Source: Physocladia obscura | Lineage: Eukaryota; Chytridiomycota; Chytridiomycetes; Chytridiales; Chytriomycetaceae | Reading direction: 5' to 3' | Length of the DNA stretch: 30,157 nucleotides | NCBI GenBank assembly: GCA_027596945.1 | Contig: JADGJH010000112.1 | Span: forward strand, 1 to 30,157 | Program-made: the position numbers and the translations under genes | In this document: in pieces, positions 27,371 through 30,157 of the stretch | Layout: every line of letters starts with the position of its first letter | How positions within the stretch are numbered: position 1 is the stretch's first letter | Notes under the pieces: generated by a model | What the model saw: the letters and a program-made list of their open reading frames with translations, nothing else | Database searches by the model: none | What the model was told of the DNA's origin: nothing

Positions 27371-29074
27371 TTATAATGCTTTCTTAATTCTTGAGTCTTC
27401 CTTTAGTAATGCTAATATCTTTTCATGCCCATGTTGAGTGGCAGCTCTAATTGCATCGTTATCACTTGCTCGAGGATCCGCGCGTCCATCCGCTAGTAAA
27501 TAACGGACAATTTCAACGTGACCTTTTTCACACGCCACGCGTAAAGATTTGCTTTCATTGTATGAGGGATTAACTCCATCGTCACGCAATAAAACAATTA
27601 CAAGATGCAACCACTCGCTATTCTCGCACGCAAGTTGAAATGACAAGTTTTTGTCAACTATAGTTTCGACTTTGAGTAAAACGCTTGACAAAATATCTTT
27701 ATGGCCAAATTGCCACGCCCACAGAATAGCAGCATTATACGCAACACTGGGATTCGCTGACTCGTTCAATAAAGTTTTAACAATTTCAATACGTCCATTT
27801 TTGCATGCATAGATGACTGCTTTGCTGATTTGAGATGATGAGTAATGAATTTGCGAATTAGCCAATAAAAGCTTCACAACTTCAAGGTGCCCGTTTTTGC
27901 TGGCCAAGGTGAGGAGTTCATTGGTGTTTTTCTCCGAACAGTCAACTCGATCATCAGCAAGTAACATAGCAAGCACCTCATAATGTCCATTTATGCACGC
28001 ATATTTAAGCGCATTGCTGTGCTTTTCTGACCAATCGATTCGACTGTCGTCAAGCAAACGTCTCAATAGATTCGTGTGGCCTTTTTCGCACACAGCACAA
28101 AGAATGGCATTATTATCAGTGGATAATTCGGTGCGTGGATCGACAATGAGAACGTCAAACACTGCCAAATGCCCCGCTTGAACAGCCATTGCTGTTGCAA
28201 TCCCAAACGTTTCAATTGGTTTCTTCACAAGACGGTGACCCATAATTTGTCTCGATTCGATTTGAGCCATACTGCTTTGGTGCTTTAGCAGAACTTTAAG
28301 AATTTCCATATTTCCAGATTTGGCTGCTGCCACAAACGGATTGTTTCCAAGGGGACGGTTCAAACCAAGATCGATTCGAAGATCTTCTAGAAGCTTTTTG
28401 GCAATGTCTGTAATCCCATTCGTGCAAGCAAACAAAATAACGATGCCTGCGGTATCTGTAGTTGGATCCAGGGCCGTCTCGGATAACAAATATCGCACAA
28501 TATCAGTGTTTCCATGCTGCGCTGCTTGGACATACAGGAGAGATAAAAATTTCGAATCGAGCAGGTTTTTTTTTTGCAGCATTTTAAGAACGGGTAAGTA
28601 TTGACCCCCTCTGCCATATCGATTGATTTCGACTAAAATCTGCATGAATATACCACGTTCAATATCATGATGTTGAACAAATGATTCGAGTATGTCGCAG
28701 TCTCCCAAACGGCACGCAAATTTCCACGGAGTCCATGTAGCTAGTGCAGGTGAAACCATGCGGTTGAATAACAAAGAATGTTTGATTGTTTTGATAACAA
28801 GCGGATACAGACTGGAAGGGCAGTAGCGATCGAAAGAGAGCCAAAGAAATTCATACGAAAGAAGTAATGCACGGTAATTCCGTGGGAGCTTCGCCCACGC
28901 TTTCCAATCCTTGTCAATGTTGGCTGCTTTTAGATGCGTTTGGGTTGTGTAGAAATCGGATAGGATTAAGTCTGCAAAGAGTAAGGTTTTGCTGGTGAGA
29001 GCAATCTCAGTGAGGTATTCATCTACAGGCAAATGGTAAAGAATCTGTTGGCGAATCTCGGTTGGTAATTTCAT
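27371..29074 (-). CDS. F-box-like / ankyrin repeat protein
   Basis: An intronless gene of 567 residues. The N-terminus MKLPTEIRQQILYHLPVDEYLTEIAL is F-box-like. A linker of about 90 residues follows, then roughly a dozen ankyrin-type repeats to the C-terminus. Good examples are ALKYACINGHYEVLAMLL, LTLASKNGHLEVVKLLL, AVIYACKNGRIEIVKTLL and LRVACEKGHVEIVRYLL, with the intervening DPR.D.S/ADNNA loops seen in large F-box/ankyrin families of chytrids and some protists. A substrate adaptor of a Cullin ligase is the likely role; the target is unknown. The lack of introns, in a region where most genes have them, suggests an expanding or retro-copied family (inference). The stop is 145 bases from that of the F-box/LRR gene. 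Confidence 0.88.
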   Translation of the reverse strand: MKLPTEIRQQILYHLPVDEYLTEIALTSKTLLFADLILSDFYTTQTHLKAANIDKDWKAWAKLPRNYRALLLSYEFLWLSFDRYCPSSLYPLVIKTIKHSLLFNRMVSPALATWTPWKFACRLGDCDILESFVQHHDIERGIFMQILVEINRYGRGGQYLPVLKMLQKKNLLDSKFLSLLYVQAAQHGNTDIVRYLLSETALDPTTDTAGIVILFACTNGITDIAKKLLEDLRIDLGLNRPLGNNPFVAAAKSGNMEILKVLLKHQSSMAQIESRQIMGHRLVKKPIETFGIATAMAVQAGHLAVFDVLIVDPRTELSTDNNAILCAVCEKGHTNLLRRLLDDSRIDWSEKHSNALKYACINGHYEVLAMLLADDRVDCSEKNTNELLTLASKNGHLEVVKLLLANSQIHYSSSQISKAVIYACKNGRIEIVKTLLNESANPSVAYNAAILWAWQFGHKDILSSVLLKVETIVDKNLSFQLACENSEWLHLVIVLLRDDGVNPSYNESKSLRVACEKGHVEIVRYLLADGRADPRASDNDAIRAATQHGHEKILALLKEDSRIKKAL

Positions 29075-29674
29075 CAGCGGTTTCTTCGTTTTTTTTTGTC
29101 CATCTTAGCAAAAAAATTTTCCCCACACAAACACCTTTGTCAAATCACTTACTCTTGACTTTTCGTCTGTTTGATTCATTTTTTTAGACATAAACAGTTG
29201 ACGAATGCCTCAGCTTTAATTTCTGAATCAGCTAGCAAACTGCATTTACCTAAATTATAAACACTGGTTAATATTTAAAATATTAACCAAATTATCAACA
29301 CTGTCAAATACAGTAGAAATTGAAAAGAGATTTTTTTTTTTCCCCGAGCTATTCAAAAGTTTTGTTATGGCTGATTCATTTCCCTTTTCGAAATACAAAA
29401 TTTGTCAGTGAAACGAAAAAAAAATTGTCCCAATTGCCGCCTTGCTGGCAAGTTGATTTCTGAATTGTCTCACTTAGAAACAATTTAATATCCAGCAATC
29501 ATTTGAAAAATTGGGCTGGCAAATAGTGTATGCATTTGCTGAGAAAATTTAGGAAGTCTAAAATTTACAATATTGGAGAGATTTTGCGAACAACAATTCT
29601 TTGTGAAAATTCTTTTGAAATATATTTCATTTTCTTTGTTTTTGCTACAAAGAATTCCTTGTGAAAATATACAA
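29075..29674. other. AT-rich intergenic region upstream of the transposase copy
   Basis: No gene is seen. The region must contain the promoter of the F-box/ankyrin gene and perhaps the left end of the transposon. A short inverted repeat, attataaacactggttaatatttaaaatattaaccaaattat (about 29256-29298), contains ggttaatatt/aatattaacc around a palindromic centre. A 15-bp direct repeat (attctttgtgaaaat, attccttgtgaaaat) occurs near 29600 and 29655. Confidence 0.4.
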
Positions 29675-30157
29675 ATGAACAATTGGCTGTTCGTCTTGCT
29701 GGCAGCTGCTGCACTTGACATCAGCAACATTGAAAAACAAACGAGAGCAATCAAAATCCCAAACATTCGAATTAATATCAATTCAATGACAGATTCAACA
29801 GCAAAGTTTCATTTTCAATTTACAACAGCCGAAATCACCCAGTTAGCTGAATTGCTGGAGATTCCAGATCCATTTGTTACAAGCAATTGCTACAATGCTA
29901 CAGGAAAAGAGGCTTTGTGTATTTTGTTTAATTGTATGACATAACCTCATCAACTTGGAAGCATGGTGCAATTATTTGGCAGCAGCTGCAAAGCACTCTC
30001 TTCAATATTCAATGATATTCTAAAGCATGTATATAATCAATTCAAGCATCTGCTAGTCTGGAATTCTGTGTGTTTGAACAAGGCATGGATGCAAAATTGT
30101 GCAAATGCAATCTTTGAAGCTGGAAGATCTCTTGATACATGCATTGGCTTTATTGAC
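29675..30157 (+). pseudogene. PIF/Harbinger-like DDE transposase, interrupted, runs off the window
   Basis: From the ATG at 29675 the frame reads a Leu/Ala-rich start, then IKIPNIRININSMTDSTAKF, a helical FTTAEITQLAELLEIPDPF and LCILFNCMT. It meets TAA at 29942-29944. The same frame continues directly as PHQLGSMVQLFGSSCKALSS, SIFNDILKHVYNQF and LDTCIGFID to the window edge. That order, with paired helices before GFID (the first catalytic Asp, normally GFIDGT), is typical of DDE_Tnp_4 transposases of PIF/Harbinger type. The stop replaces what is usually an aromatic residue before PxxL. The copy is therefore probably dead, but a sequencing error cannot be ruled out. The catalytic core lies beyond the window. 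Confidence 0.75.

Noticed and set aside
1..30157. tRNA, rRNA or other structured RNA genes
   Set aside because: No cloverleaf with a GGTTCRANYCC-type arm, rRNA core motif or snoRNA box pair could be found by eye; a covariance-model scan would be needed to exclude small ones.

Overview
The window reads as nuclear DNA of a fungus. Genes sit on both strands and are cut by short GT-AG introns of roughly 55-150 bases. Poly(A)-type AATAAA signals follow several stop codons. The gene set (DNA primase large subunit, 40S protein uS5, Arl8 GTPase, a two-domain fluoride channel of the FEX type, secreted pepsin-like proteases, F-box/LRR and F-box/ankyrin proteins) fits an early-diverging, zoosporic (chytrid-like) fungus better than a yeast. 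Arl8 is absent from budding yeast, and the large F-box/ankyrin type and the Cys-rich extracellular module point the same way. The lineage is an inference from gene content; no rRNA or tRNA was seen.

Layout. Bases 1-4230 are AT-rich and gene-poor, with a decayed multi-part reading frame on the minus strand (about 139-1268) ending in a 27-bp tandem repeat. Next is a secreted aspartic protease (minus, 4231-5919) with a Thr-rich linker and a Cys-rich C-terminal module. Bases 6584-10706 hold a convergent pair: an uncharacterised plus-strand gene of uncertain structure, and a minus-strand gene of at least nine exons encoding an OTU-type cysteine protease domain followed by a long unassigned region and a C-terminal SUMO-interaction-like motif. 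Bases 10.7-12.9 kb are mostly non-coding and carry several short tandem duplications.

Bases 12964-18466 are a housekeeping block: an RCC1-repeat protein and dephospho-CoA kinase head to head with 19 bp between their start codons, then PRI2 and RPS2 on the minus strand. A second aspartic protease, paralogous to the first, lies at 19347-20877. It is followed by a nitroreductase (plus), the fluoride exporter (minus), Arl8 (minus, seven exons including a 19-nt one), an F-box/LRR protein (plus, sharing an 82-bp divergent promoter with Arl8) and an intronless F-box/ankyrin protein (minus). The window ends inside a PIF/Harbinger-like DDE transposase copy with an in-frame stop.

There is no operon logic. 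The functional links that can be stated are paralogy (the two proteases), shared divergent promoters (RCC1-like/CoaE, ARL8/F-box-LRR) and overlapping 3' ends (7.6 kb). The least explained locus is the OTU gene and its convergent neighbour.
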